This document shows positions 8,244 through 15,960 of a stretch of DNA of 64,000 nt, one piece after another. The notes under the pieces were generated by a model. It had not been told where the DNA came from and did not search any database. It saw only the letters and a list, made by a program, of their open reading frames with translations. This stretch comes from an uncultured Oscillospiraceae bacterium. GTDB lineage: Bacteria > Bacillota > Clostridia > Oscillospirales > Oscillospiraceae. The stretch spans positions 19,758 to 83,757 of the forward strand of contig CANRFN010000011.1 in the NCBI GenBank assembly GCA_947629915.1, written 5' to 3'. Each line of letters starts with the position of its first letter. Positions within the stretch are counted from its first letter, which is position 1. The position numbers and the translations under genes are program-made.

Positions 8244-8702
8244 TTACTCGATCTCCAGCTTCCGGCTCTGGGGCAGCTCGGGCTGCTTCTTGGGCAGCGT
8301 GAGCTTCAGCACGCCGTCCTCGTACTTGGCCTTGATCTGGTCTGCGGCCACGCCGGAGATGTCGAAGGAGCGGGAGTACGAGCCATAGGACCGCTCCACA
8401 TGGACGTAGTTCTTCTTCTTATCGCTGTCCTCGTGCTCGCTGTGACGCTCTGCGCTCACCGTGAGGGTATCGCCGTTCAGGTCCAGGTGGATGTCCTCCT
8501 TGGCAAAGCCGGGCATGTCCATCTCCATCAGGAAGTGGTCGTCCTTGTCCTGGATGTCGGTCTTGAACTCCGCCAGGTCTCCCCGGCCCACGAACTCGTG
8601 GAACGGATCGGAGAAGAAGCGGCGCTCCAGCTCGTCCAGCTCCTGGAACGGGTTGAGGTAGTTGCTGGTCTTATTGCTGCTGACAGGTCTGAGTACGAAC
8701 AT
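8244..8702 (-). CDS. Small heat-shock protein Hsp20, copy 2
   Basis: 152 residues, identical at protein level to the copy at 6706-7164; the two genes differ only by a few silent substitutions. Same alpha-crystallin domain, same ribosome site (GGAGGA) and leader. Its CIRCE (8864-8890) is a perfect match, so repression by HrcA may be tighter here than at copy 1. Two identical chaperones under slightly different operators would raise dosage and could stagger induction. Confidence 0.96.
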   Translation of the reverse strand: MFVLRPVSSNKTSNYLNPFQELDELERRFFSDPFHEFVGRGDLAEFKTDIQDKDDHFLMEMDMPGFAKEDIHLDLNGDTLTVSAERHSEHEDSDKKKNYVHVERSYGSYSRSFDISGVAADQIKAKYEDGVLKLTLPKKQPELPQSRKLEIE

Positions 8703-8863
8703 ATTGATTCCTCCATATCGATTGTCCCGCCCTGATACGGGGCGCCGCCGGACGGGTGGGAGTTGGCGCTCCGTGGAGAGGATTGCCTCTCCCTTTGAAC
8801 GATTTGGAGTATACCGCGAGAAATAGCATCTTTTGTGCTATTTCTGTGAACAGTCTGTTAATT

Positions 8864-8890
8864 TTAGCACTCACAATCCAAGAGTGCTAA
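8864..8890 (-). promoter_or_regulatory. CIRCE element (HrcA operator), perfect
   Basis: TTAGCACTC-N9-GAGTGCTAA exactly as in the consensus, about 160 bases upstream of hsp20 copy 2. Confidence 0.95.
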
Positions 8891-8954
8891 ATCCTCGTGG
8901 AGTCCACTCTCAATACAGCCCCTCAGAAGGCCCGATTTTAAACCGCCGCCCCTG

Positions 8955-8984
8955 TTGACGGCCCCCGCCCGCCTGGTGTATCCT
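8955..8984 (+). promoter_or_regulatory. Predicted promoter of the GyrI-like/GNAT operon
   Basis: TTGACG at 8955 and TATCCT at 8979 with an 18-base spacer, 48 bases before the start codon. Confidence 0.45.
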
Positions 8985-9031
8985 GTGTCCGTGGGCACAG
9001 CCCAGACCACAAGCGAAAGTGAGGATTCCCT

Positions 9032-9511
9032 ATGGCAGTTCAGCTCTTGGAGGTACATGTAGAGTCCTGTCCCGCGGCGCGGCTCATCGGAAAACGGTAT
9101 ACGGCATTCCCAAACTGGAGTGCGTGGTGGGAGCAGAACTGGTTCTCCGTACTGGAGCGCAATCCGCCCCTCCCCTTCAACGGCAATGCCTATCTCGGCG
9201 GCGTGCGCGTTGTGAACGGCCAGCCGGAGCGCTGGATTGGAATGCTCTTCCCGGTGGGCACCGAAGTGCCGGAGGGCTTTTCGCATGTGGATATCGATCC
9301 TCTCTCCTATGCCGTGTGCTATCTGCAGGGCCCGGAGGGGAGTGGAGACTTCTTCGCCTGGGACACCCACAGCCTCTGTCTGCAGGAGATCGCAGCCCAA
9401 GGCCTGCACCGCAAGGACAACGACTGGTGCTTTGAGCGGTACAACTGCCCCCGGTGGACCACGCCAGACGAATCCGGAAATGTGATCCTGGACTACGCCA
9501 TCGAGGCGTAG
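9032..9511 (+). CDS. GyrI-like small-molecule-binding domain protein
   Basis: 159 residues consisting of a single GyrI-like/AraC effector-binding domain. The pattern is a paired beta-alpha-beta-beta repeat with the motif WIGMLFPVGTEVPEGFSHVDI and a second half DFFAWDTHSLCLQEI...DWCFERYNCP. Stand-alone members bind amphipathic small molecules or gyrase; no DNA-binding domain is attached. GTGAGGA lies before the ATG. A GNAT acetyltransferase follows 51 bases downstream on the same strand, so a shared drug- or stress-tolerance role is plausible but unproven. Confidence 0.8.
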   Translation: MAVQLLEVHVESCPAARLIGKRYTAFPNWSAWWEQNWFSVLERNPPLPFNGNAYLGGVRVVNGQPERWIGMLFPVGTEVPEGFSHVDIDPLSYAVCYLQGPEGSGDFFAWDTHSLCLQEIAAQGLHRKDNDWCFERYNCPRWTTPDESGNVILDYAIEA

Positions 9512-9562
9512 GCACGCCATACCCAACACCCCATTCATCCCACCAAAAGGAAGGACACGCTC

Positions 9563-10069
9563 ATGGAAATCAGACGCATGCACCCCCAGGAGGCGGTCGC
9601 CGTCTCGGATCTTGTGGTAGAGACGCTGCGCACCACCAATGCCAAAGACTACTCCCCTGCATATCTGGAGGGGATTGTGCAACGCAAACAGCCGGCGGAC
9701 ATTCTGGCTGAGGCGGAGCACTTCCACTTCTACGTGGCGGTGGACGGAGACCGCATTCTCGGCTGCGGCGCCATCGGACCGTACTGGGGCTCCCTCACGG
9801 AGAGCAGCCTCTTCACCCTTTTTGTCCACCCTGCACACCAGGGAAAGGGCATCGGCAGACAGCTGATTCAGGCCCTGGAGCAGGATCCGTATGGCCTGCG
9901 GGCCCAACGTATTGAGGTCCCCGCCTCCATCACCGCCGCCCCCTTCTACCGCAAGTGCGGATACCAGTACAAGCCGGGGCACACGGAACCGGATGAGGAG
10001 GGGCTGCTGCGATTGGAGAAGTTCCCCGTACAGTCTGATACACCCCCTGCGCCCCGCGAACAGCCTTAG
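9563..10069 (+). CDS. GNAT-family N-acetyltransferase
   Basis: 168 residues with the GNAT fold. Strand beta4 and motif A read SLFTLFVHPAHQGKGIGRQLI, giving the acetyl-CoA pyrophosphate loop QGKGIG. The late FYRKCGYQYKPGH is the usual C-terminal strand-helix. The substrate is unknown. Preceded by AAAGGAAGG; it follows the GyrI-like gene in what looks like a two-gene operon and is closed by the terminator at 10099. Confidence 0.93.
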   Translation: MEIRRMHPQEAVAVSDLVVETLRTTNAKDYSPAYLEGIVQRKQPADILAEAEHFHFYVAVDGDRILGCGAIGPYWGSLTESSLFTLFVHPAHQGKGIGRQLIQALEQDPYGLRAQRIEVPASITAAPFYRKCGYQYKPGHTEPDEEGLLRLEKFPVQSDTPPAPREQP

Positions 10070-10098
10070 GGAGAGGTACAATACCTCCAAAGACGAAA

Positions 10099-10143
10099 AG
10101 ACAGGCCCGATGGACGGCACAGTGCCGCCCATCGGGCCTGTCT
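10099..10143. terminator. Bidirectional terminator
   Basis: Arms AGACAGGCCCGATGG and CCATCGGGCCTGTCT with an inner CGGCAC/GTGCCG stem. It is placed between the plus-strand GNAT and the convergent DUF4143 ATPase. Confidence 0.85.
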
Positions 10144-10172
10144 CTGTTGTCCTTCCAGCCCTTGGCCGTCCG

Positions 10173-11447
10173 CTACGGTTTCAGCGCCGTGATCGGCACC
10201 ACAAACACCCCATCCGGTCTCTGATACGCCGCGCTGCTCAGACCACAGATCACACCGAGCACCGCAGGAGGTTTTCCTTCCGCTTCCTCCAATTGCTTTT
10301 TGATCTTCAGCAGGTTAGCAGCTGCAGTGTCAATCTGGTTTGCCCCCAGCTTGATCTCAAATGCGCACCACGTACCATCGCGCAGTTCTATCACTGAATC
10401 AATTTCCTGATTAGCATAGTCCTGGTAATGGTAGAGATTGGCTTCAAAAGCTTCTGCGTAGATCCGCAGATCGCGCTCGCACAGAGCCTCAAAGAGAAAG
10501 CCCAGGGTGTTGAGATCTCCCAGCAGAATCTCTGGCGTTGCCTTCAATAGCGAACAGGCCAGAGACGGATCTGCTAAATGTCTCTTTTCCACTTGCTTAA
10601 TGCGCAGGCGGGATCGGATGTTAGAAGAAAACGGCGGTGTATTATCAGTGAGGAAGAGACGCTTGAAGATATCCAGATATGCTGCTACAGTAGAAGCATC
10701 CATATCTTCGTCATCCACTTTACTGATATCCCTCACAAGGACCTTGTTCGAGGCGGTGGTGCTCTCATTTCTTGCGAGAGACTGCAGCAATAAGCGCATC
10801 TTTTGGGTATCCCGCTTTACACCGTCCACTCTGTACACGTCATCATCGATGACCGCGTCCAGATAGTTCATGGGCAAAAGCGCAGCCCGCTCGGCTGTCA
10901 GGCCAAGGCTTTCTGGCCAGCCGCCGCGGATGATCAGCGTAATCAGTGTCTGCAGTTCTACCTCTCCAAACATCGCCGGATTGATCTCTCCATGGCACAA
11001 GGCCTCCAGCGACACATCTCCACTGGAGTCCCCAGACTCGTAGAGGGACATGGGCCGCATCCGCAGTCTGGCGATCCTTCCGGCGCCGCTGTGGAGGATG
11101 CCCTTGTGATTCGGCGTAGAAGATCCGGTGAGGATAAACTGGCCCTTTCGCTGGGCTTGATCCACGCGATACCGCACGGCATCCCACAGTGGCGGAACCT
11201 CCTGCCACTCATCGATTAGCCTCGGCATCTCACCGTCCAGTACCAATTTGGGAGACATCTCTGCCAGCCGGCGGTTTTGGAAATTTCCAGCCGGATCGCC
11301 GATGAAGATGCGGCTCTTGCTGTGATAGGAAGATGTCCATGTTTTACCGCACCATTTGGGTCCTTCAATGCAGATGGCGCCAAAGGTACTGAGATATTCG
11401 TCCACTTTGCTATCAATTACGCGTGGACGATAAGTTACTGCTTCCAT
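10173..11447 (-). CDS. AAA ATPase with DUF4143 C-terminal domain
   Basis: 424 residues from the ATG at 11447 (AAGGGGG upstream). The N-terminal AAA_14-type ATPase has Walker A GPKWCGKT (residues 29-36) and the acidic LIDEWQEVPPLWDAVR segment. The C-terminal DUF4143 part ends in a PD-(D/E)xK-like block (QEIDSVIELRDGTWCAFEIKLG), as in many accessory-genome ATPases of unknown role. It is predicted cytosolic. The 40 bases beyond the start give way to a 23-bp tandem repeat array (11487-11739) that occupies its promoter region. The family is widespread but poorly understood; toxin-antitoxin or defence roles have been suggested only by context. Confidence 0.88.
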   Translation of the reverse strand: MEAVTYRPRVIDSKVDEYLSTFGAICIEGPKWCGKTWTSSYHSKSRIFIGDPAGNFQNRRLAEMSPKLVLDGEMPRLIDEWQEVPPLWDAVRYRVDQAQRKGQFILTGSSTPNHKGILHSGAGRIARLRMRPMSLYESGDSSGDVSLEALCHGEINPAMFGEVELQTLITLIIRGGWPESLGLTAERAALLPMNYLDAVIDDDVYRVDGVKRDTQKMRLLLQSLARNESTTASNKVLVRDISKVDDEDMDASTVAAYLDIFKRLFLTDNTPPFSSNIRSRLRIKQVEKRHLADPSLACSLLKATPEILLGDLNTLGFLFEALCERDLRIYAEAFEANLYHYQDYANQEIDSVIELRDGTWCAFEIKLGANQIDTAAANLLKIKKQLEEAEGKPPAVLGVICGLSSAAYQRPDGVFVVPITALKP

Positions 11448-11486
11448 AGGTAACCCCCTTTCAGCTAAGCCTCTCTCAGTATACCC

Positions 11487-11739
11487 CATTCCTGCAGATT
11501 TTACAACTCCATTCACACAGATTCTTCGTTTTCAATCGTTCAAATTTCCAGATTCCACTCCATCGAATTCTGACGTTTTACTCATTCAAATTCCGCATTT
11601 TCACTCACACAGATTTATGATCTTCAACCACACGGATTTCTGCTTTTCAACCACACGGATTTCTGCTTTTCAACCACACGGATTTCTACTTTTCAACCAC
11701 ACGGATTTCAGATTCTCATCCGCACAGATTTTTCGCAGC
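11487..11739. repeat. Eleven-unit 23-bp tandem repeat array in the ATPase promoter region
   Basis: Units start at 11487, 11510, 11533, 11556, 11579, 11602, 11625, 11648, 11671, 11694 and 11717, exactly 23 bases apart. The four central units (11625-11716) are nearly identical (core CAACCACACGGATTTCT); outer units are degenerate but keep the spacing, the leading CA and the core (A/G)ATT. There are no spacers between units, so this is not CRISPR. It fills almost the whole gap between the DUF4143 ATPase start and the terminator of the M32 peptidase gene, and is AT-rich compared with its surroundings. An iteron-like or operator array is the likely meaning. Confidence 0.9.
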
Positions 11740-11749
11740 CCGCAAAACG

Positions 11750-11786
11750 GGCCCGGCCCGCTGCGTTCTCCTCAGCGGGCCGGGCC
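11750..11786 (-). terminator. Terminator of the carboxypeptidase gene
   Basis: Arms GGCCCGGCCCGCTG and CAGCGGGCCGGGCC with a 9-base loop; on the minus strand it ends in CCCGTTTTGCGG. Confidence 0.75.
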
Positions 11787-11813
11787 TTGATCCCTCTGTT
11801 TTGTCTTCTCGCC

Positions 11814-13310
11814 CTACAGGCCGTACAGTGCGCTGAACTTCTTCTCCAGGTACTCCGCGTACACGTTGGGGTCGAAGGTACCGCAGGCGTTGCGCACCAC
11901 ATCGGCGGGCTCCAGGAAGCCGCCGTACTGATGTACCTTGTCCCGGAGCCAGGCCGTGACCTGCGTCAGGTCTCCCCTGCCCACCGGGCCCCAGACATCG
12001 ATGTCCTGCTCCATCCGCTGGAGCATCTGGGCGCCGTAGGCGCTGCCCAGGGCGTAGGTGGGGAAGTAGCCGATGGAGCCGCCGGCCCAGTGGACGTCCT
12101 GGAGGCAGCCGCGGGCGTCATCCGGCACATCTACGCCCAGATACTCCTTGTAGAGGCGGTTCCACTCCGCCGGCACATCCGCCACCTTCAGGCTGCCATC
12201 GATGAGGCGCTTTTCGATCTCGTAGCGCACCATGATGTGCAGCGGGTAGGTGAGCTCGTCCGCCTCGGTGCGGATGAGCCCCGGCTGGGCCTTGTTCACC
12301 GCCCGCCAGAACTGCTCAGAGGAGATGTCCGCCAGCTGCTCCGGGAAGATCTCCCGGACCTTGGGGTAGATCGCCTCGATGAAGGGGCGGGAGCGGCCGA
12401 TCAGGTTCTCGTAGAACCGGGACTGGCTCTCGTGGATCCCCATGGAGACGCCGTTGGCAAGGCATGTGTACTGATACTCATCCCGGACCCCCATGTCATA
12501 GGTGGCGTGGCCGCTCTCATGGATCACGGAGAACATGGAGGAGGCCAGGTCGTTCTCATAGTAGTGGGTGGTGATGCGGGCGTCCTTGTTGTTGAAGGTG
12601 AGGGTGAAGGGGTGCTCCGTCTCCCCGATGGTGCTGTGGTTCCGGTCCATGCCCATGACGGACATCAGGTAGTCCGAGAGCTTCCGCTGATCCTCCACGG
12701 GGTAGCGGCGGTGGAGAAAGCTGTCCTCGATCTGGGGTCTCTCCCGGACGGCCTGGAGCAGGGGCACCACCCGCTTGCGGAGGGCGGAAAAGAAATCATC
12801 CAGATACGCCGTGGTGGCTCCCCGCTCGTACTCATCCAGAAGGGCGTCATAGGGGAGCTTGTTGGGGTCATAGTAGGCGGCAAAGCGGATGTTGTACGCC
12901 ACAATCTTCTCCAGGTAGGGCTGGAACATGGCGAAATCGCTGCTCTCCTTGGCACGCTTCCAGATGTCGTTGGCCTCGCTGGTAAGCCGTTGGAATGCCA
13001 CAAACTCCTCCTGGGGGATGCGGGTGCTCTTGTCGTAATCCCGCTTCAGCACCTCGGTCTGGCGGCGCTCCGTTGCAGGCAGCTCCGCCTGGTGCTCCGT
13101 GAGGAAGTTGAGCAGTTCTCCCGTCTCCGGGCTGGTGAACTGGCGGTGCCAATCCCCGGCCAGGATGCTCATGGCCAGGGCCCGGCCCTCGTTGGTGTCT
13201 CGGGGCGCTACGGTGTCTCCGTCCAGGTTCAGGGCATTGAGGCCGGCGCCGTAGGCATACTGTCTCTCCTGCAGCTCCTTCAGTCTGTGCAGGGCTTCAT
13301 TCAATTCCAT
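11814..13310 (-). CDS. M32 family metallocarboxypeptidase (carboxypeptidase Taq type)
   Basis: 498 residues, matching the family length. M32 enzymes are cytosolic zinc carboxypeptidases removing C-terminal residues from peptides. The HExxH zinc motif is HESGH at residues 264-268, and the third ligand Glu294 lies in the family motif GIHESQSRFYENL. The start at 13310 has AAAGGAGA upstream. It is the last gene of a same-strand run with the EamA transporter (63-base gap) and the Fe-S aldo/keto reductase. Confidence 0.96.
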   Translation of the reverse strand: MELNEALHRLKELQERQYAYGAGLNALNLDGDTVAPRDTNEGRALAMSILAGDWHRQFTSPETGELLNFLTEHQAELPATERRQTEVLKRDYDKSTRIPQEEFVAFQRLTSEANDIWKRAKESSDFAMFQPYLEKIVAYNIRFAAYYDPNKLPYDALLDEYERGATTAYLDDFFSALRKRVVPLLQAVRERPQIEDSFLHRRYPVEDQRKLSDYLMSVMGMDRNHSTIGETEHPFTLTFNNKDARITTHYYENDLASSMFSVIHESGHATYDMGVRDEYQYTCLANGVSMGIHESQSRFYENLIGRSRPFIEAIYPKVREIFPEQLADISSEQFWRAVNKAQPGLIRTEADELTYPLHIMVRYEIEKRLIDGSLKVADVPAEWNRLYKEYLGVDVPDDARGCLQDVHWAGGSIGYFPTYALGSAYGAQMLQRMEQDIDVWGPVGRGDLTQVTAWLRDKVHQYGGFLEPADVVRNACGTFDPNVYAEYLEKKFSALYGL

Positions 13311-13373
13311 GTGGTCGATTCTCCTTTCCGCAGGGCTGCTGCGGATATTTGAAGTACTGTCTTGGTGGAACAC

Positions 13374-14264
13374 TCAGGACGCCGCATCTCCGCGAAAGGC
13401 GTCCAGGGTGGTGAGGGCTGCGCCGCCGGCCATCAGGAGCAGGGCGGCAAAGTACAGCCCGGTGAGGGGCTCGTGGAGCAGCAGGAACGACAGTCCCGCT
13501 CCCACAAAGGGCGCCACGGCGTAGTAGGCGCTGGTGCGGGCGGCACCCAGATCCCGCTGGGCCCGGACATAGAGGAAGATGCTGAGCCCGTAGGCCACAA
13601 AGCCCAGCAGCATGGCCGCCCCGATGAGCGGGAGCATCGGCAGCTTCTCCTTGGTGAGCAGCCCGATGCAGAGGGAGCCCAGTCCGGAGAAGATCCCCTT
13701 CAAGATCACAATCTGATAGGTGCTCTTGTCCGAGATCTTCCGGGTGCAGTTGTTCTCCAGGCCCCAGCAGGAGGCCGCCAGCAGCACGAAAAGGGATCCC
13801 GGCGAGATCTGCAGCCCCTCCGCCCCGTCCAGAGACAGCATGGCGCTGGAGATCACGATGAGCACCACAGCGCACCAGAGCCGTCCGCTCACCGGCTCCC
13901 GGAAGAGCAGCAGGGCGATAAGGGTGGTGGCCACGATCTCAAAGTTGCCCAGCAGCGCCGCCCCGGAGGCGGTGCCGTACCGCAGGCCCAGCATGAGAAA
14001 GATGGGGGCCGCGATGTCCAGCACAATCATGCCGATGACGTAGGGGGTATCGGACTTGGAGAGCCGCTCCGCAGTGTCCTCCCTGCCCCGGCGGAAGAGA
14101 TACAGGATCCCCACGCCAAAGCCGGCCCCCAGGTACAGCAGCCCCGCCATGATGGTGGGCGGCACACTGCGCAGCAGGATCTTGGACAGCGGCGTATTCA
14201 GGGCGTAGAACAGTGCTGCCAAAAGCGCGTACAGCACCGGCAGGACGGCATGGGGTTTTCGCAC
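13374..14264 (-). CDS. EamA/DMT-family transporter
   Basis: 296-residue inner-membrane protein with about ten hydrophobic helices in two EamA repeats (PVLYALLAALFYALNTPLSK near the start, and a second unit from about residue 155). DMT members export metabolites or amino acids or take up small solutes; the substrate is not predictable. It sits between an Fe-S aldo/keto reductase and an M32 peptidase on the same strand. Confidence 0.9.
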   Translation of the reverse strand: MRKPHAVLPVLYALLAALFYALNTPLSKILLRSVPPTIMAGLLYLGAGFGVGILYLFRRGREDTAERLSKSDTPYVIGMIVLDIAAPIFLMLGLRYGTASGAALLGNFEIVATTLIALLLFREPVSGRLWCAVVLIVISSAMLSLDGAEGLQISPGSLFVLLAASCWGLENNCTRKISDKSTYQIVILKGIFSGLGSLCIGLLTKEKLPMLPLIGAAMLLGFVAYGLSIFLYVRAQRDLGAARTSAYYAVAPFVGAGLSFLLLHEPLTGLYFAALLLMAGGAALTTLDAFRGDAAS

Positions 14265-14304
14265 AGGGATGCTCCCTCTCCGGTGGAATCAGGTCTCAGG
14301 GCAG

Positions 14305-14336
14305 GTTCAGCGTTGTGGTTCAGCGTTGTGGTTCAG
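14305..14336. repeat. Short 13-bp tandem repeat
   Basis: GTTCAGCGTTGTG repeated two and a half times in the gap between the aldo/keto reductase stop and the EamA gene. No function apparent. Confidence 0.7.
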
Positions 14337-15464
14337 CTATGCCTCCACTGGCTCGTAGGCGGCGGCGCACTCCCGGAGCTTCTGGATCACGTCCAGGTGC
14401 TGGGGGCAGGTCTGCTCGCACCGGCCGCAGCCGATGCAGTCCTTGGCGGTAGGGCCGTTTTCCTTGATCTCCAGGTAGCTGTTTCTGGCCTTGTCCATCT
14501 GGTTCCAGATGAGCTCCTTGTTCCGGGCGGCGAAGATCTGGGGAATGGGCACATGCTTGGGGCAGCCGGCCACGCAGTACTTGCAGCCGGTGCAGCGGAT
14601 GCTGTCCACCTCGCTGAGGGCCTTCTGGGCATCCCGGATCACCTGCTGCTCCGCCTCGGTGAGGGGCTGGAAGTGCTTCATGTACGAGACGTTGTCCCGC
14701 ACCTGCTCGGTGGAGGACATGCCGGAGAGCACCGTGCGCACGCCCTCCAGGGACGCCGCAAAGCGCACCGCCCAGCAGGCGCAGGAGGCGTTGGGATCGG
14801 CGGCCTCCAGCACTTTCCGGATGGAGGGGTGGGGATCGGCCAGGGCGCCGCCCTTCACCGGCTCCATCACCACGATGTCCTTGCCGTGCTTTCGGGCCAC
14901 CTCATAGTTGGCTCGAGACTGCACCCGGGGATCCTCCCAGTCCGCGTAGTTCAGCTGCAGCTGGACGAAATCCACGTCCGGGTGGTCTGTGAGGATCTGG
15001 TCCAACAGCTCCGGGCCATCGTGATAAGAGAAGCCCCACCTCTTGATGAGCCCCTTGGCCTGCTGTTCCCGGACAAAGTCCCAGATGGCGAACTGGTCGA
15101 AGGGGGCCAGCTTCCGGGAGCTCAGGCAGTGGCAGAGGTAGGCGTCAAAATAGCCGGCGCCGGTGCGCTCCAGGCTGATCTGAAACTGGCTGCGCACGGT
15201 CTCCAGGTCCTGGGGGCCGTACCAGGCGCTGAGCTTGGTGGCCAGTTCAAACTTCTCCCGGGGATAGCGCTCCGTGAGAAGGGTGCGCACTGCCCTCTCG
15301 CTCTCGCCATCATCATAGACGTAGGCGGTGTCAAAATAGGTCATGCCAGATGCCAGGAAGAGGTCCACCATCTCCTTGCACTGCTCGATGTCGTAGCCCT
15401 CTCCCCTGCGGGGCAGGCGCATCAGGCCGAAGCCCAACTTTCCGCCCGTTTGTGTCTCGCTCAC
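14337..15464 (-). CDS. Aldo/keto reductase with C-terminal [4Fe-4S] ferredoxin domain
   Basis: 375 residues. The TIM barrel shows the family elements GFGLMRLPRRGEGYD, FDTAYVYDDGESE (catalytic Asp/Tyr) and a conserved SYHDGPEL region. The tail has two ferredoxin cysteine sets, CTGCKYCVAGCP and CIGCGRCEQTCP. NAD(P)H or ferredoxin-linked cytosolic oxidoreductase, substrate unknown. The IS605-type element ends roughly 90 bases upstream of the start, so the native promoter may have been displaced. It is related to the partial gene at the window start. Confidence 0.94.
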   Translation of the reverse strand: MSETQTGGKLGFGLMRLPRRGEGYDIEQCKEMVDLFLASGMTYFDTAYVYDDGESERAVRTLLTERYPREKFELATKLSAWYGPQDLETVRSQFQISLERTGAGYFDAYLCHCLSSRKLAPFDQFAIWDFVREQQAKGLIKRWGFSYHDGPELLDQILTDHPDVDFVQLQLNYADWEDPRVQSRANYEVARKHGKDIVVMEPVKGGALADPHPSIRKVLEAADPNASCACWAVRFAASLEGVRTVLSGMSSTEQVRDNVSYMKHFQPLTEAEQQVIRDAQKALSEVDSIRCTGCKYCVAGCPKHVPIPQIFAARNKELIWNQMDKARNSYLEIKENGPTAKDCIGCGRCEQTCPQHLDVIQKLRECAAAYEPVEA

Positions 15465-15554
15465 GATTAAAAACCTCCTGTATTTCGGCGGCTCCCATAC
15501 CGTCCTGTTCTGTCCGTCAGTCTGACTGACCGCCGAGCAAGCTCAGCGGGTTCC

Positions 15555-15960
15555 AATGACACCTACGTACCCCAGTCTTCTTATGAAGAAGTTGAGACCA
15601 CTTGCGTGGAACTAAACCCATCAGAGGGCATATCCGAAGATATCTGACGGATCCAATCTCGTAGGCCCTTATTCCGGAACTTCGCGTCCAGGCAGTCCGT
15701 TACATGCCGCAGACTCTGGGTCTGCTCTCTGAGCGCTTTTACCACTTCATTTCTTCCCGTAATTGGGAGCTATGGTGTTAGGGCTAGATAGTCAGTCTAA
15801 CCACTGGTTGCTGGGGAAATTAGAAATTACAGACCTGCACGTTGTTGCGTGCGAGGTTTTCCATACATTTGCTGTGGTGTTCTACGAATTTAGAGAAATG
15901 CTGGATGCACTTGTTGCGATCCGGTGCAGTATAGTCTTCATTGTGGCACAGAAGAAGATA
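15555..15960 (-). ncRNA. Candidate omega/reRNA region at the 3' end of tnpB
   Basis: In IS605 elements the TnpB guide RNA overlaps the tnpB 3' end and runs to the right end of the element. Here the last ~140 bases of tnpB and the following ~260 bases, read on the minus strand, contain several stem-loops, including CTTCTT-CAT-AAGAAG (15577-15591) and TCCGTCAGATATCTTCGGA. No other gene fits in this 260-base gap. Boundaries are approximate and the assignment is by family knowledge. Confidence 0.45.

Larger units (their letters stand above)
8121..8890 (-). repeat. Duplicated hsp20 segment, copy 2
   Basis: Second copy of the segment described at 6582-7353, displaced by about 1.54 kb, same orientation. 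It ends with a perfect CIRCE, whereas copy 1 has a one-base change. Its left edge falls in the 5' leader of the phosphatase operon, as copy 1 falls in the leader of the deacetylase gene. Confidence 0.93.

Noticed and set aside
11487..11739. Possible CRISPR array
   Set aside because: Units follow each other without spacers, vary gradually outward, and no cas gene is nearby; it is a tandem array.
13362..15470. 702-residue plus-strand frame opposite the EamA and aldo/keto reductase genes
   Set aside because: Antisense shadow; His/Gly/Leu-rich composition and no motif, while the minus-strand genes show clear family motifs.
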